From an uncultured Lachnospiraceae bacterium (lineage in GTDB: Bacteria; Bacillota; Clostridia; Lachnospirales; Lachnospiraceae): a stretch of DNA of 64,000 nt. The notes beneath the pieces were generated by a model. That model did no database searches, had not been told where the DNA came from, and worked only from the letters and a program-made list of their open reading frames with translations. The stretch spans positions 180,642-244,641 of the forward strand of contig CACYKH010000001.1 in the NCBI GenBank assembly GCA_902774915.1, written 5' to 3'. Positions within the stretch are counted from its first letter, which is position 1. Every line of letters starts with the position of its first letter. A program made the translations under genes and the position numbers. Below are positions 54,272-64,000 of this stretch, in pieces.

Positions 54272-54611
54272 TGGAGTAGGCGAGAATCGAACTCGCGTCC
54301 GAAGGCTCTTCCACTACCACTTCTCCCATCACAGTAAGTGTTTTATCATTCCCTACGGCTCACGCCCACTTACAGGCTTAAACTTTCGGTAGCTTGTAAT
54401 TCTTCCCGAGCCTACAAGCTTCGGCAAGGAAGTGCTCCGCCTGTTCGATGCCAGGAACCTATGCAGCGGATGACACAGGGCTGACAGCTGCACTTAGGCA
54501 GCGAGTGCTAATTTATTATCAGCGTTTATATTTAATGGATGGTTTTACGAGGTCACCCACCTCGGATGGCTATAATAGTTTCTAAACCCCCGTCGAAACC
54601 AGTACTACCCC
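54272..54611 (-). ncRNA. ssrA: Transfer-messenger RNA (tmRNA)
   Basis: About 340 bases. Rescues stalled ribosomes with SmpB and tags the peptide. The 5' end GGGGTAG pairs with CTACTCC at the 3' end to form the acceptor stem; the 5' TGGTTTCGACGGGGGT motif and the 3' T-arm GGACGCGAGTTCGATTCTCGC are both present. The CCA is not encoded exactly. The tag frame (54494-54523) ends ADNKLALAA followed by TAA, the typical LALAA proteolysis signal; I infer the resume codon as the GCT at 54523. Several pseudoknot-forming repeats lie between. Only 26 bases separate its 5' end from the upstream small gene. Confidence 0.95.
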
Positions 54612-54637
54612 TGGTTTAGGGTTAATTAATAGCTTAT

Positions 54638-54979
54638 TTATTCAGCATCAGTTGCAGATGCATCTGTGCTTGAAGAATTATAATAATCCTCAAGAAGTTT
54701 CTGAAGCTCAGCATCACTATTGCTTCCAAGATGTGCATAAGAATCTGCCCACATCTCATCAAACCACTGACCATAAGCAGTAGCCTCAATAGTCTTATGC
54801 TTCTCAGCTTCAGCCTTCTGATATTTATAAATTACTTTTCCAAGAGGAATTCCGATGATAGCTCCAATACCAAGTGAAACTATAAGTACTGCCAAAGCTT
54901 TCTTAACCTTCTGAAGCTTAAGTGTCTTCTTACGGTTCTTCTTTTCCTCTTTATATTTATCAACTTTCTGCTGACTCAT
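54638..54979 (-). CDS. Small single-pass membrane protein, unknown function
   Basis: 113 residues from the ATG at 54979 (AGAGGTG about nine bases upstream; the GTG at 54991 is less likely). A basic N-terminus (about 1-30), one hydrophobic helix with Gly zipper-like spacing (ALAVLIVSLGIGAIIGIPLG, about 33-52), then a polar, acidic region of about 60 residues ending in Ser/Thr/Asp. Probably N-in. It lies between smpB and ssrA and has a good promoter, so it may carry the ssrA promoter or be co-transcribed with it. I do not recognise the family. Confidence 0.75.
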   Translation of the reverse strand: MSQQKVDKYKEEKKNRKKTLKLQKVKKALAVLIVSLGIGAIIGIPLGKVIYKYQKAEAEKHKTIEATAYGQWFDEMWADSYAHLGSNSDAELQKLLEDYYNSSSTDASATDAE

Positions 54980-55034
54980 TTCAATCGTCACCTCTATGTT
55001 TTATCATAATCAGGCTAGTAAATAGCCAACGATT

Positions 55035-55063
55035 ATAATATACCAAAACACGCTGATTTTCAA
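55035..55063 (-). promoter_or_regulatory. Promoter ahead of the small membrane protein and ssrA
   Basis: TTGAAA (55058-55063), 17-base spacer, TATTAT (55035-55040) on the minus strand, between the smpB stop and the small gene. May also transcribe ssrA, since no promoter is visible in the 26-base gap before it. Confidence 0.7.
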
Positions 55064-55086
55064 GGTTTTTTATGAGTTTCCGATTA

Positions 55087-55554
55087 TTATCTGAACTTCA
55101 CCTTGAAATCTCTTTCAGCCTCTCGCTTCTGATCATTCTTCGCAAGAGTTTCTCTCTTATCATAAAGCTTTTTACCTCGAGCAAGACCGATTTCCAGTTT
55201 TACTCTGCTGTCGCTGAAATACACCTTAAGCGGTACTATTGTATAACCCTTTTCTTTTGTTCTGCCTATCAGCTTATTGATCTCTGACCTGTGAAGAAGA
55301 AGCTTCCTTTTTCTAAGAGGGTCTTTATTGAATATATTTCCCTTCTCATAAGGATTTATATGCATCTTATAAATAAATACTTCACCCTTATTTATAGAAA
55401 CAAATGCTTCTTTGATACTGCAATTTCCCTGCCTGAGGGACTTGACCTCAGTACCTACAAGCTCAATTCCCGCTTCATATGTTTCATCAATAAAATAATC
55501 ATGATAGGCTTTTTTATTATTAGCAATGAGTCTTGTGCCCTTTTCTTTAGCCAT
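55087..55554 (-). CDS. smpB: SsrA-binding protein SmpB
   Basis: 155 residues. Start at the ATG at 55554, seven bases after GGAG, one base past the rnr stop. Conserved [18 protein letters not shown] (part: [14 protein letters not shown]), [11 protein letters not shown] and C-terminal basic tail [19 protein letters not shown]-like region. Delivers tmRNA to stalled ribosomes. Coupled to rnr in the classic secG-rnr-smpB-ssrA order. Confidence 0.96.
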   Translation of the reverse strand: MAKEKGTRLIANNKKAYHDYFIDETYEAGIELVGTEVKSLRQGNCSIKEAFVSINKGEVFIYKMHINPYEKGNIFNKDPLRKRKLLLHRSEINKLIGRTKEKGYTIVPLKVYFSDSRVKLEIGLARGKKLYDKRETLAKNDQKREAERDFKVKFR

Positions 55555-55555
55555 T

Positions 55556-57742
55556 TCATTTCTCCATTTTAACAAATCCAAAGTCGATCACTCTGTCAAT
55601 CTTATCGCATCTTTCTACTCTAACACGACATGGATCTCCTAATTTAAATACTTTTCCAGATGTTTTACCAACCATCTCGAATCTATCTTCATAATATTCA
55701 TAATAGTCATCAGTCAGGTCGGCCACTCTTACAGCACCTTCCACGGTATTAGGAAGCTCAACAAATATCATCTGGCCTGTAAATCCAGAAATAATTCCAT
55801 CGAACTCTTCACCAATGAACTGTGACATATATTCTATCTGCTTAAGCTTAACTACATCTCTTTCAGCATCTACAGCACGTCTTTCCTTGGCAGAATTATC
55901 CTCTGCAACCTTAGGAAGCATTCTCTTATAATGCCTAAGTCGATCATTATCCAGCTTTCCATGAAGGTTTTCCTTAATTATCCTATGAATCTGAAGGTCA
56001 GGATATCTTCTGATAGGCGATGTAAAATGGCAATAATACTTGCATGCAAGACCAAAATGACCAATGCATTCCGTACTGTATCTTGCCTGCTGCATGGATC
56101 TGAGAGTCATCTTTGTTACAAGTGCCTCATATGGCTGATCCTTAATATCATTCAGAAGCTTCTGATACTCCTTCGGATGCATCTTGTCCTTACTAACCTT
56201 AAAGTAAAGCTTGAAGTTTCTGATAGCATCTCTAAGCATATCAACCTTCTCCTGAACAGGAACCTCATGAACTCTGTATTCAAAAGGAATGTCTGACCAG
56301 AAGTATTCTTCAGCAACAGTCTCATTTGCCATAAGCATGAAATCTTCTATTATCTTTGTGGCGCAGTTTCTATCATATGGATGAATGTCAACCGGAACAC
56401 CTTCATCATTTACGATTATCTTCGTCTCTGATACATCAAAATCAATTGAACCACGCTTTTCTCTTGCCGCACGGATGATCTGAGAAAGTTCAAGCATGAG
56501 CCTGAACATAGGAACAAGATAATCATATCTCTTCATGAGGGCATTATAATCCCTGGAAGGATCCTCTTCCACTACCTCAGGATGAATGTTCTCACCCTCA
56601 AGAATAGTCGCCACATCTGTATAGTTCATTCTCTCATTAACATTAATGAGACCCTCAACTATCTCATGATTTATAACCTTACCATTCTCATCTATATCCA
56701 TGATGCAGGACAAAGTAAGCCTGTCTACATCATGATTAAGCGAGCATATTCCATTTGAAAGCTTGTGTGGAAGCATTGGAATAACACTATCCACAAGATA
56801 ATTACTGGTACCACGCTTCAGCGCCTCTTTATCAAGAGCCGAACCTTCTGTAACATAGTTTGAAACATCAGCTATATGCACACCAAGATGATAAATGCCA
56901 TCCTCATAAGAAAGGGAAATGGCATCATCCAGATCCTTTGCATCCTCACCATCGATTGTTACAGTATCCAGATTACGGAAGTCTCTACGTCCCTTCTTCT
57001 CATCTTCAGCCACTTCATCAGGAATACTATTTAACTGATATTCCACATCCTCTGGGAATTCAACAGGTATGCCATAAGTACGGACAACCTGAAGTATATC
57101 TGACTTTGGATCATCTATATGTCCAATAACCTCTGAAACTGAGCCTTCCGGCGACTTTTTACCATCACCGAAATCAGTAAGAGAAACGATAACTAAGCTT
57201 CCTGTAACAGCATTATTAGATACATGCTTTGGAATGTAGATGTCATCTGCTATCTTTTTGTTATTAGGGATAACGAATCCATATCCCTCACACTGCTGAT
57301 AAACGCCTATAAGCTCTGCAGTATTTCTAGAAAGAATCCTTGTAATACGGGCTTCTTTTCTAGGTCCACTCTGCTTAGTGATAACACTTATCAGAACCTT
57401 ATCACCATGAAATGCATTCAGGCTGTCACTTGCAGGTATAAAGAAATCCTCATCGAATCCTTCAACAGTAACAAAGCCAAATCCTCGTCTGGTACTACTA
57501 TAAATACCTACCAGCATTCCTTTTGGAGGGAGCATATATCTATTATTCTTAGTTTTAACAAGCTTCACATCATCGCAAAGTCTGTTGATATACTCAAGAA
57601 AAGCCTCCTTTTCTTCCTCCGTGGTGATTTCATATAAATAACAAAGTTCTTTGAACTTGAGTGGTCTGTAATCCGGCTGAGACATTTGCTCTCTCAGCTT
57701 TTCAAACATTTCTATTTCTTTTTCTGTATATTCTTCTAACAT
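55556..57742 (-). CDS. rnr: Ribonuclease R
   Basis: 3'-5' exoribonuclease active on structured RNA and tmRNA targets. 728 residues from the ATG at 57742 (GGAG upstream); the open frame extends 23 codons further without family similarity. Cold-shock domains (about 55-210), RNB catalytic domain with [16 protein letters not shown] (metal Asp residues) and HIADVSNYV, and C-terminal S1 domain. Length fits. The smpB start directly follows. Confidence 0.96.
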   Translation of the reverse strand: MLEEYTEKEIEMFEKLREQMSQPDYRPLKFKELCYLYEITTEEEKEAFLEYINRLCDDVKLVKTKNNRYMLPPKGMLVGIYSSTRRGFGFVTVEGFDEDFFIPASDSLNAFHGDKVLISVITKQSGPRKEARITRILSRNTAELIGVYQQCEGYGFVIPNNKKIADDIYIPKHVSNNAVTGSLVIVSLTDFGDGKKSPEGSVSEVIGHIDDPKSDILQVVRTYGIPVEFPEDVEYQLNSIPDEVAEDEKKGRRDFRNLDTVTIDGEDAKDLDDAISLSYEDGIYHLGVHIADVSNYVTEGSALDKEALKRGTSNYLVDSVIPMLPHKLSNGICSLNHDVDRLTLSCIMDIDENGKVINHEIVEGLINVNERMNYTDVATILEGENIHPEVVEEDPSRDYNALMKRYDYLVPMFRLMLELSQIIRAAREKRGSIDFDVSETKIIVNDEGVPVDIHPYDRNCATKIIEDFMLMANETVAEEYFWSDIPFEYRVHEVPVQEKVDMLRDAIRNFKLYFKVSKDKMHPKEYQKLLNDIKDQPYEALVTKMTLRSMQQARYSTECIGHFGLACKYYCHFTSPIRRYPDLQIHRIIKENLHGKLDNDRLRHYKRMLPKVAEDNSAKERRAVDAERDVVKLKQIEYMSQFIGEEFDGIISGFTGQMIFVELPNTVEGAVRVADLTDDYYEYYEDRFEMVGKTSGKVFKLGDPCRVRVERCDKIDRVIDFGFVKMEK

Positions 57743-57783
57743 AATATCTCCTGAATTATCGTCAGAACAGCATCTATTATAGA

Positions 57784-57814
57784 AAAATAGGGTGCCTACA
57801 AATGTAAGCACCCT
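57784..57814 (-). terminator. Hairpin between secG and rnr
   Basis: AGGGTGC-TACA pairs with TGTA-GCACCCT (57803-57814 with 57789-57800), loop of two, then ATTTTTC on the minus strand. Strong terminator or attenuator that separates secG from rnr-smpB. Confidence 0.85.
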
Positions 57815-57838
57815 TAATAATCCTAATCAATTATTATC

Positions 57839-58072
57839 CTACATAAACTTAGAACTAAGTAATGCAGCTACAATAATGAATAATGCACCAAGTATTGCTG
57901 TAGCTCTCTGCATACGAGCTTCCTTGGAATGCTTCTTGTTCTTAGACCAGTAAGTATCAACAGATCCTGTAAATGAACCAGTAAATCCGTTATCCTTTCC
58001 TTCCTGACTAAGCACGAGAATTGCAAGTGCTATCGCTATAATTATAAATATAATAGTAAGTGCTGTCTTCAC
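57839..58072 (-). CDS. secG: Preprotein translocase subunit SecG
   Basis: 77 residues with two membrane helices (about 2-22 and 55-76), the second carrying ATAILGALFIIVAALLSS. The segment GFTGSFTGSVDTYWSKNK is the conserved cytoplasmic loop type of Firmicute SecG. Start is GTG at 58072 after GGAGG. Typical head of the secG-rnr-smpB cluster. Confidence 0.94.
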   Translation of the reverse strand: MKTALTIIFIIIAIALAILVLSQEGKDNGFTGSFTGSVDTYWSKNKKHSKEARMQRATAILGALFIIVAALLSSKFM

Positions 58073-58140
58073 AACATTATCCTCCTAAAAATCATACCTA
58101 GCGATAATAACACAAGCTAAATATAAATGCAACCAGAAAT

Positions 58141-58566
58141 TTATTTATTCTTAAGGATATCTCTGATTTCTGTAAGAAGTACTTCTTCCTTGCTTGGCTC
58201 TGGAGCTTCCTCTTCAGCTTCTTCTTCCTTCTTCTTAAGGCTCATAAGTTTATTCATTCCCTTGAGCATGAGGAAAAGAACTAAAGCAATGATAAGGAAA
58301 TTAATTACAGCTGATAAGAAATCGCCATAATTAAGTGTAAGTGTCTTAACCGTCTCGGCATCAAGTCCTGTATAATCTACCCATGGAAGCTTGATTGATC
58401 CGCCTATCTCAGCACCACCGATACTATTGATAAGAGGATTGATGAAGCTGTCGCAAAGTGCTGTTATGATAGCTCCAAAAGCGCCACCAATGATAACACC
58501 AATTGCCATGTCCATTACATTTCCCTTAAGTGCAAACTCTTTAAACTCCTCTAAAAACTTTTTCAT
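58141..58566 (-). CDS. mscL: Large-conductance mechanosensitive channel MscL
   Basis: Pentameric valve that releases solutes on osmotic downshock. 141 residues: N-terminal FLEEFKEFALKGNVMDMAIGVIIGGAFG (part: GNVMDMAIGVIIGGAFG) is the pore helix, a second helix near 82-103, and a charged C-terminal helix ending EILLTEIRDILKNK-like. Normal length. It lies between secG and the 901-residue gene; in related genomes this slot usually holds gpmI or eno. Confidence 0.95.
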   Translation of the reverse strand: MKKFLEEFKEFALKGNVMDMAIGVIIGGAFGAIITALCDSFINPLINSIGGAEIGGSIKLPWVDYTGLDAETVKTLTLNYGDFLSAVINFLIIALVLFLMLKGMNKLMSLKKKEEEAEEEAPEPSKEEVLLTEIRDILKNK

Positions 58567-58636
58567 TAGAAATACCTTCCCTTTCTAAATTTTTATAAAA
58601 ATAACAGATTAATTATATCAATTCACTTATGAAAAA

Positions 58637-61342
58637 TCAACTAAGACCAGGTGTCTGCTGTGTCTTTTGAGGTGTCTGTTTCTTAACCTCATTTGTTTTA
58701 ACTGCAGGAGCAGACTTAGCAGAATTCTCTTCTATTATCTTCTGCATATTGCTTGCAAACTTCTTATCATCAATGGCCTTAATAATATCCTTATTTGATT
58801 TCTTATAAATTCCTGTTTTTTCTACAAACTTTGCTACATCCTGTCTAAGCTTTTTATATGAATCTACGGAAGTCAGACTTTCCATAAGCTTATTCTCAGG
58901 TAGATATTTCTGTCTCAGAGCACCTTTATTATATTCAAGGTATTCATCAAGCTTTTGCTTCTGATCAAAGAGCTGTGCTCTTCTCTCAAAATACTCCTTG
59001 CCAACCATATTCTTAGCTATCTCAGCATTAATTGGAGCAACTTCTTTTTTATACTTATCTTCGATTGCCTTTAATTCCTTTTTGTATTCAGGATTCTGGA
59101 GAAGCTTTCTGTTGGTCATGTTGTAGCTTTCATCCAGTATTCTTATTACAACCATATCAGTAACTGCTTTTAGCCTTTCAGCTTTTGTGAGTTTTGTTTT
59201 ACTCTTTTCAGCTTGTTCCATTTTATTATGAGCATTATTTCCAGTTGCGATGATATGAGATGCAACCTTTAACCCCTTACCATAATGAAGATAATCATTT
59301 CCAACCCCTTCTTTATTGGCAAGAATAAAGAGGTCCGTATCTCTATACATCATATCGGTCATACGGTTTAGCATTTCAACTTCGCCAATAGTCATATAAT
59401 TCAGTTTATCAGCGTTCTTTGCCTTATCACAAATGGTCTTTATACCAGATGCCAGTATATGAGCTAAAGGCTTCTTATTACCTTTTTGGTATTCCTTCAT
59501 AGCTTCTGCAGCTGAAGTACGTCCAAACTGGATAACATCTGAATACTTCTTTGTATCTGCATCAAGGCTTACCGAACCTATTTTTGTAGTATACTTGACG
59601 CCAGTATAGATTGCTTTATCTTCTGGCTTTGCATCTACAAATCTTGGATCCTTAGCAGCCGCCTCTGGTGTAAGTGCACCAGCATAAGCTATGGCCACAA
59701 AATCCTTTTCAGAAAGATTTCTACCTGATGCGCCATACTTTCCGACTGCCACAAACTCATCATTAATAGGTTTAAATGTTCTAACCTTTGAGTTTCCACC
59801 AATTCCGTCAAATGCAGCCATCAGCTTTTTATTCTTTGTATCCAGGGTTCTGCCATAAAGGCCTTCTATTGCAGCCAGATTTTCTTTATACGTTTCAGGG
59901 ATTAAAGTACGGTCACTATCCACTTTATCATAACGTTCAGCCTCTTTTTTAATTGCTTTCTGAACAAAGTCTCTATAAATATCTCCCTCAGTAAAGTCTC
60001 CCTTTGGAGTCTCAGCTGTAGGATGCTTGTAATCTTCTATATTAATATAATTCTCCTGTCCAGGCTTAGCTCCCCTTACAGTATTGATTCTTTCAATTTC
60101 CTGTCTGAACTGTCTATCTGTAAGGATTTCTGACATTATAACGAGGATAGCATCTATTCTATCCCTGCCATAATCGCTACGTCTTACCTTCTCTTTTCCG
60201 ACCATGTACTTAAGGCACTCTTTACCAAGTGTTTCTTTTAATAAATGAGCTTTTGTATATTCTCCACCACAAATAAGACTATCAAGATTCTTTACATCTT
60301 GTACTATCATTTCAAATAGAGATGCATTCTTTCTACCCTTCTTATCAATAGTATCAACAAGCTGATTCTTAGCTCCACGAATTATCATTAAGTTTGTTGA
60401 TTCTATCTCATTTTTATAATATGAATTTAATGTCTCAGTATTTTTAAAGAATTCAGGCTTATAATTCAAAATCTTATTACTAAACATCTGGTATCCTTCA
60501 ACCATCTTCTCTTTAGTAATATTCTGAACCAGTATATCACCGCTTTCCTTAACCCATTGTTCAAGAATTGGATCTCTTACAGAATAATCTTTACCTGGAA
60601 CTTTGACATAAGGAAACTTAATTTCGTTTCTCGCAAGCTTTCCTAACGAATACATTTTTTGTTCTTCAGGTGTAAGTCTGGATTCAGGACTCACATTCAT
60701 TTTTTTGAAGACAGCATATTCATCTTCCGAAAGTGTTTGTCTATGGTTTGTATCGGATTCATCTGAACCCATAGTATTATAAAGTCCCTGAAGAAGACCT
60801 CTGTCTAAAAGACCTGTAGTAGTGAGCGACTTATTTGTAATGTAAATTGCCTTCCATTCTCTATATGGATCATCTTCCGCAAAATATTTTTTATTTTCTT
60901 CAACTTCAGCTGCGATATCCATCAGGATTTTCATTTCTACAGCAAAAAGCTTAGTATATACTTCTTGTTTGGCCTTTTCAGTACCATCAGCATAAATTTC
61001 TTCGCAAAGCATCTGCTCTACTTCTAACATAAAATTAGTATCAGAATCAGATACACCAATTTCTCCCGGTAGACCCAGAGCTTCTCTTAATTGAACCGCT
61101 TCGGACTCAGACAAACTGTTTTTAATATTATTATAATTCTTGATATTTTTAATATCTCTATTTTCATTTGTTGATTCAAGAGAGTCTCTTTCATCTCCCG
61201 TAAAATAATCTGACTCCATGATGTAATTTCTTGATGCTAAATGCAAATATAGCCAGACCTTGTCTTCAAACCTTTCTAACGATTTCATAGTCTTGACTAT
61301 TTTATCTTTTTGCTTTTGGGTTAAACTATGATCCTTTGGCAT
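58637..61342 (-). CDS. Large hydrophilic protein, unknown function
   Basis: 901 residues, no signal peptide, membrane helix or Walker, protease or nuclease motif that I can see. It starts MPKDHSLTQKQKDK and is rich in Lys, Glu, Asp and Asn throughout, with helical predicted character and a Pro/Gln/Thr tail (APAVKTNEVKKQTPQKTQQT in part). Segments FDGIGGNSKVRTF, GASGRNLSEKDFVAIAYAGAL and LNRMTDMMYRDTDLF look like ordered domains. GGGAGG precedes the ATG. Weak promoter TTGCGC-17-TAGTAT upstream. Base composition is more AT-rich than the glycolytic neighbours. It may be a Lachnospiraceae-specific cytoplasmic or secreted-without-signal protein. I do not recognise it. Confidence 0.85.
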   Translation of the reverse strand: MPKDHSLTQKQKDKIVKTMKSLERFEDKVWLYLHLASRNYIMESDYFTGDERDSLESTNENRDIKNIKNYNNIKNSLSESEAVQLREALGLPGEIGVSDSDTNFMLEVEQMLCEEIYADGTEKAKQEVYTKLFAVEMKILMDIAAEVEENKKYFAEDDPYREWKAIYITNKSLTTTGLLDRGLLQGLYNTMGSDESDTNHRQTLSEDEYAVFKKMNVSPESRLTPEEQKMYSLGKLARNEIKFPYVKVPGKDYSVRDPILEQWVKESGDILVQNITKEKMVEGYQMFSNKILNYKPEFFKNTETLNSYYKNEIESTNLMIIRGAKNQLVDTIDKKGRKNASLFEMIVQDVKNLDSLICGGEYTKAHLLKETLGKECLKYMVGKEKVRRSDYGRDRIDAILVIMSEILTDRQFRQEIERINTVRGAKPGQENYINIEDYKHPTAETPKGDFTEGDIYRDFVQKAIKKEAERYDKVDSDRTLIPETYKENLAAIEGLYGRTLDTKNKKLMAAFDGIGGNSKVRTFKPINDEFVAVGKYGASGRNLSEKDFVAIAYAGALTPEAAAKDPRFVDAKPEDKAIYTGVKYTTKIGSVSLDADTKKYSDVIQFGRTSAAEAMKEYQKGNKKPLAHILASGIKTICDKAKNADKLNYMTIGEVEMLNRMTDMMYRDTDLFILANKEGVGNDYLHYGKGLKVASHIIATGNNAHNKMEQAEKSKTKLTKAERLKAVTDMVVIRILDESYNMTNRKLLQNPEYKKELKAIEDKYKKEVAPINAEIAKNMVGKEYFERRAQLFDQKQKLDEYLEYNKGALRQKYLPENKLMESLTSVDSYKKLRQDVAKFVEKTGIYKKSNKDIIKAIDDKKFASNMQKIIEENSAKSAPAVKTNEVKKQTPQKTQQTPGLS

Positions 61343-61430
61343 AACAAACGCCTCCCTAATTATTATTTAACTAACAATCATATAATACTAGATAAAGCAT
61401 AACAAAAGCGCAACAAAAATCAAAGATAAT

Positions 61431-61472
61431 AAAAAAATGAGCATATCTCGTCAATCGACGAAATATGCTCAT
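61431..61472 (-). terminator. tpiA terminator
   Basis: A 16-bp stem ATGAGCATAT.TCGTC / GACGA.ATATGCTCAT (61437-61452 with 61457-61472), four-base loop, then TTTTTTT on the minus strand. Very strong; ends the gap-pgk-tpiA operon. Confidence 0.95.
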
Positions 61473-61493
61473 ATAATTTACAAGAAGTTAATC

Positions 61494-62240
61494 TTAGTAA
61501 TTAACGATCTTACCGAAGTCAGCCTTAAGTGAAGCTCCACCAACAAGACCACCATCGATATCAGGCTGTGCAAAAAGCTCAGCTGCGTTACCAGCGTTTA
61601 CAGATCCGCCGTACTGAATACGTACAGCCTCAGCTGTAGCTGCATCATAAATCTCAGCTATACAATCTCTGATTCCCTTACATACTTCCTGAGCCTGCTC
61701 TGTTGTAGCAGTCTTACCAGTACCGATAGCCCAGATTGGCTCGTAAGCGATAACGAGATTCTTAACATCATCAGCTGCAACGCCCTGAAGATCAGATTTG
61801 ATCTGAAGTCTAATCCAGTCCATTGTAACACCCATTTCTCTCTGCTCTAAGCTCTCGCCACAGCAAAGGATTGGTGTAAGACCAGCTTCGATAGCCTTCT
61901 TAACCTTCTTATTAAGTGTGCAATCACACTCTTTGAAGTAATCACGTCTCTCTGAATGTCCGATGATAACATACTTAACACCAGCATCTACAAGCATCTC
62001 TGCTGAAATCTCACCTGTGTAAGCACCCTTATCTTCGAAATACATATTCTCAGCACCAACTTCAACGTTAGTACCCTTTACAGCCTCAACAACAGGAACG
62101 ATGTCGATAGCTGGTACACAGTAAACTACATCTACTGCATCATTTACTACAAGATCCTTCAGCTCTGCAACAAGTGCAACAGCCTGTGAAGGAGTCATGT
62201 TCATCTTCCAGTTTCCTGCGATAATTTTCTTTCTAGCCAT
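61494..62240 (-). CDS. tpiA: Triosephosphate isomerase
   Basis: Interconverts dihydroxyacetone phosphate and glyceraldehyde 3-phosphate. 248 residues, TIM barrel. Catalytic Lys in NWKMN, His in GHSERR, Glu in [11 protein letters not shown], and the phosphate-binding GGSVNAGNA are all intact. AAGGAG precedes the ATG. Third gene of the glycolytic operon, separated from pgk by a small stem. Confidence 0.98.
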   Translation of the reverse strand: MARKKIIAGNWKMNMTPSQAVALVAELKDLVVNDAVDVVYCVPAIDIVPVVEAVKGTNVEVGAENMYFEDKGAYTGEISAEMLVDAGVKYVIIGHSERRDYFKECDCTLNKKVKKAIEAGLTPILCCGESLEQREMGVTMDWIRLQIKSDLQGVAADDVKNLVIAYEPIWAIGTGKTATTEQAQEVCKGIRDCIAEIYDAATAEAVRIQYGGSVNAGNAAELFAQPDIDGGLVGGASLKADFGKIVNY

Positions 62241-62262
62241 TTTTCTATTCTCCTTATTGATT

Positions 62263-62297
62263 AAATATCGCTTATTCGGGATGAATTAGCGATATTT
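62263..62297 (-). terminator. Intercistronic stem-loop between pgk and tpiA
   Basis: AAATATCGCT pairs with AGCGATATTT (62288-62297 and 62263-62272) around a 15-base loop and overlaps the pgk stop codon. No U-run. Likely an mRNA-processing or stability element, or a weak attenuator. Confidence 0.5.
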
Positions 62298-63494
62298 ATT
62301 TGTCGTTTGCTGCTGCTACACCTGGAAGCTCCTTGCCTTCGAGGAATTCAAGAGAAGCTCCACCACCAGTTGAGATGTGGCTCATCTTATCGCCAAATCC
62401 AAGCTGGTTACAAGCTGCTGCTGAATCACCACCACCGATGATTGTTGTAGCATCTGTCTCTGCAAGAGCCTCAGCAACTGCAATAGTACCTGCTGCAAGT
62501 GTTGGGTTCTCAAATACACCCATAGGTCCGTTCCAAACAACAGTCTTAGCTGTCTTAGCTGCATCTGCGAAAAGAGCTCTTGTCTTCTCACCGATATCAA
62601 GACCTTCTTTATCTGCAGGAATGTTGTCTGAACTTACTGTCTCTACATCGATTGGTCCATCGATTGGATCAGGGAATCCTGCTGCTACTACAGTATCTAC
62701 AGGAAGAAGGAGTTTCTTGCCAAGGGAGTCAGCCTTTGCAAGCATTTCCTTACAATAATCAATCTTGCTGTCATCAACAAGTGAAAGTCCAACCTCTTTA
62801 CCCTGAGCCTTACCATACCACCACCGATGATAAGAGTATCACACTTCTCAAGAAGGTTTGAGATAACATTTAACTTATCTGCAACCTTAGCACCACCAAG
62901 GATTGCAACGAAAGGACGTACTGGATTCTCTACTGCATTACCAAGGAAGTCAATCTCCTTCTGCATAAGATATCCAACAACTGCAGTATCAACAAACTGT
63001 GTAACACCAACATTTGAGCAGTGAGCTCTGTGAGCTGTACCAAAAGCATCGTTTACGAATACATCTGCAAGTGAAGCAAGGTCCTTAGAGAAAGCCTCAC
63101 CATTCTTTGTTTCCTCAGCACGGAAACGTGTATTTTCAAGAAGGATTACATCGCCATCATTCATAGCGTTAACAGCTTCAACTACATTTGGTCCAACTAC
63201 TTCTGGGTTAGGAACGAACTTAACTTCCTGTCCGAGAAGCTCTGAAAGACGAACTGCAACTGGAGCAAGTGTCTTTGTCTGCTTGTCCTCTTCTGTCTTA
63301 ACCTTTCCAAGGTGTGAGCAAAGAATAATCTTACCACCATCAGCGATAAGCTTCTTAATTGTTGGGAGTGCAGCTACAAGTCTGTTCTCATCTGTGATCT
63401 TTCCGTCCTTAAGTGGAACGTTGAAGTCACATCTTACCAGCACGCGCTGTCCCTTTACGTTAATATCGTCAACTGATTTTTTATTGAGTGACAT
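62296..63494 (-). pseudogene. pgk: Phosphoglycerate kinase with internal frameshift
   Basis: Glycolytic ATP-forming kinase. The N-terminal part starts at 63494 (AGGAGG upstream) and reads normally ([33 protein letters not shown]) to LIIGGGM, then changes frame near 62812-62813 into unrelated residues. The other frame resumes with the expected [15 protein letters not shown] region and continues through [22 protein letters not shown] and GGGDSAAA to the stop at 62296. Comparison with the family consensus GGGMAYTFxKAQG suggests about 13 bases are missing. All other motifs are intact. A glycolytic operon gene should not be dead, so an assembly or sequencing error is likely, though a real lesion with another pgk copy cannot be excluded. 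Confidence 0.85.
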
Positions 63495-63523
63495 TTTATT
63501 ACCTCCTAGTAATTATTTCTTAG

Positions 63524-63558
63524 AAGAAAAGGGGCCCGGTCCAAATAGACCGGACCCC
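63524..63558 (-). terminator. Hairpin between gap and pgk
   Basis: GGGGTCCGGTC pairs with GGACCGGGCCCC with small bulges (63548-63558 and 63531-63542), followed on the minus strand by TTTTCTT. Strong stem; probably a partial terminator or processing site that raises gap over pgk. Confidence 0.75.
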
Positions 63559-63586
63559 ATTCTTAGGTCTTTTTTAAAGCTAGCTA

Positions 63587-64000
<414 letters not shown>

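Overview
The window looks like chromosome of a low-GC, anaerobic Firmicute of the Lachnospiraceae, most like Butyrivibrio or Pseudobutyrivibrio. This is inferred from gene content: a Na+-pumping biotin decarboxylase operon, a GH94 disaccharide phosphorylase and a membrane-anchored GH5 glucanase of a plant-fibre degrader, formate-tetrahydrofolate ligase with FolD, a C4-type zinc L28, Asp23 with FakA, and Clostridia-like gene order. Nearly every gene is on the minus strand; only tmcAL is on plus. No rRNA, tRNA, CRISPR array, phage or transposase gene was found. The only RNA gene is ssrA.

Layout by coordinate (transcription runs right to left). 1-6400: cmk (cut by the window edge), a four-gene signalling module (PAS-nucleotidyl cyclase, tandem cyclic-nucleotide-binding protein, STAS anti-anti-sigma-like protein, MATE transporter fused to a degenerate RsbW-like ATPase domain) and a BaiN/HI0933 flavoprotein. 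6475-11855: decarboxylase operon with two different carboxyltransferases sharing one biotin carrier and one Na+ pump, with a clear promoter and two small palindromes. 12083-20660: pgsA, a secreted cell-wall-binding protein, rimO, folD, fhs, ftsK. 20727-29616: GH94 phosphorylase, pnp, an aroE-aroK fusion, a 194-bp GC-rich palindromic element, rpsO with a structured leader, aroC, xerD. 29930-35356: a Nudix hydrolase, rny, recX, recA, tmcAL. 35369-43284: a coiled-coil acidic-tail protein, coaD, rsmD, GH5, recG, fakA, asp23, rpmB. 43378-53031: class B sortase, Nudix, a PBP/FtsW-RodA pair, U32 protein, zapA, ruvB, ruvA, DivIVA-like. 53176-58566: YprB-like exonuclease, ssrA, a small membrane protein, smpB, rnr, secG, mscL. 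58637-64000: a 901-residue unknown protein, tpiA, a frameshifted pgk and the C-terminal part of gap.

Most of the window is housekeeping. The strongest candidate for an undescribed system is 689-5057. The cyclase has Glu200 and Gly274 at the purine-specifying positions, a guanylyl-cyclase-like pattern. Both cyclic-nucleotide-binding cassettes place Ser after the phosphate-binding Arg, as cGMP-selective sites tend to. These genes run with an anti-anti-sigma-like protein and a transporter carrying an RsbW-like domain. I infer a possible cGMP-linked partner-switching module; none of this is experimentally shown. Other notable items are the palindromic element at 26857-27050, the 901-residue orphan protein, the pgk frameshift, and a possible leaderless rsmD transcript.

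Several accessory genes sit inside normally conserved clusters: the signalling module between the flavoprotein and cmk, the secreted protein between rimO and pgsA, aroE-aroK between rpsO and pnp, GH5 between recG and rsmD, and mscL plus the 901-residue protein between tpiA and secG. Starts were moved where a ribosome binding site clearly favoured another codon; each case is stated. Promoters, operators and terminators are read by eye and are predictions.
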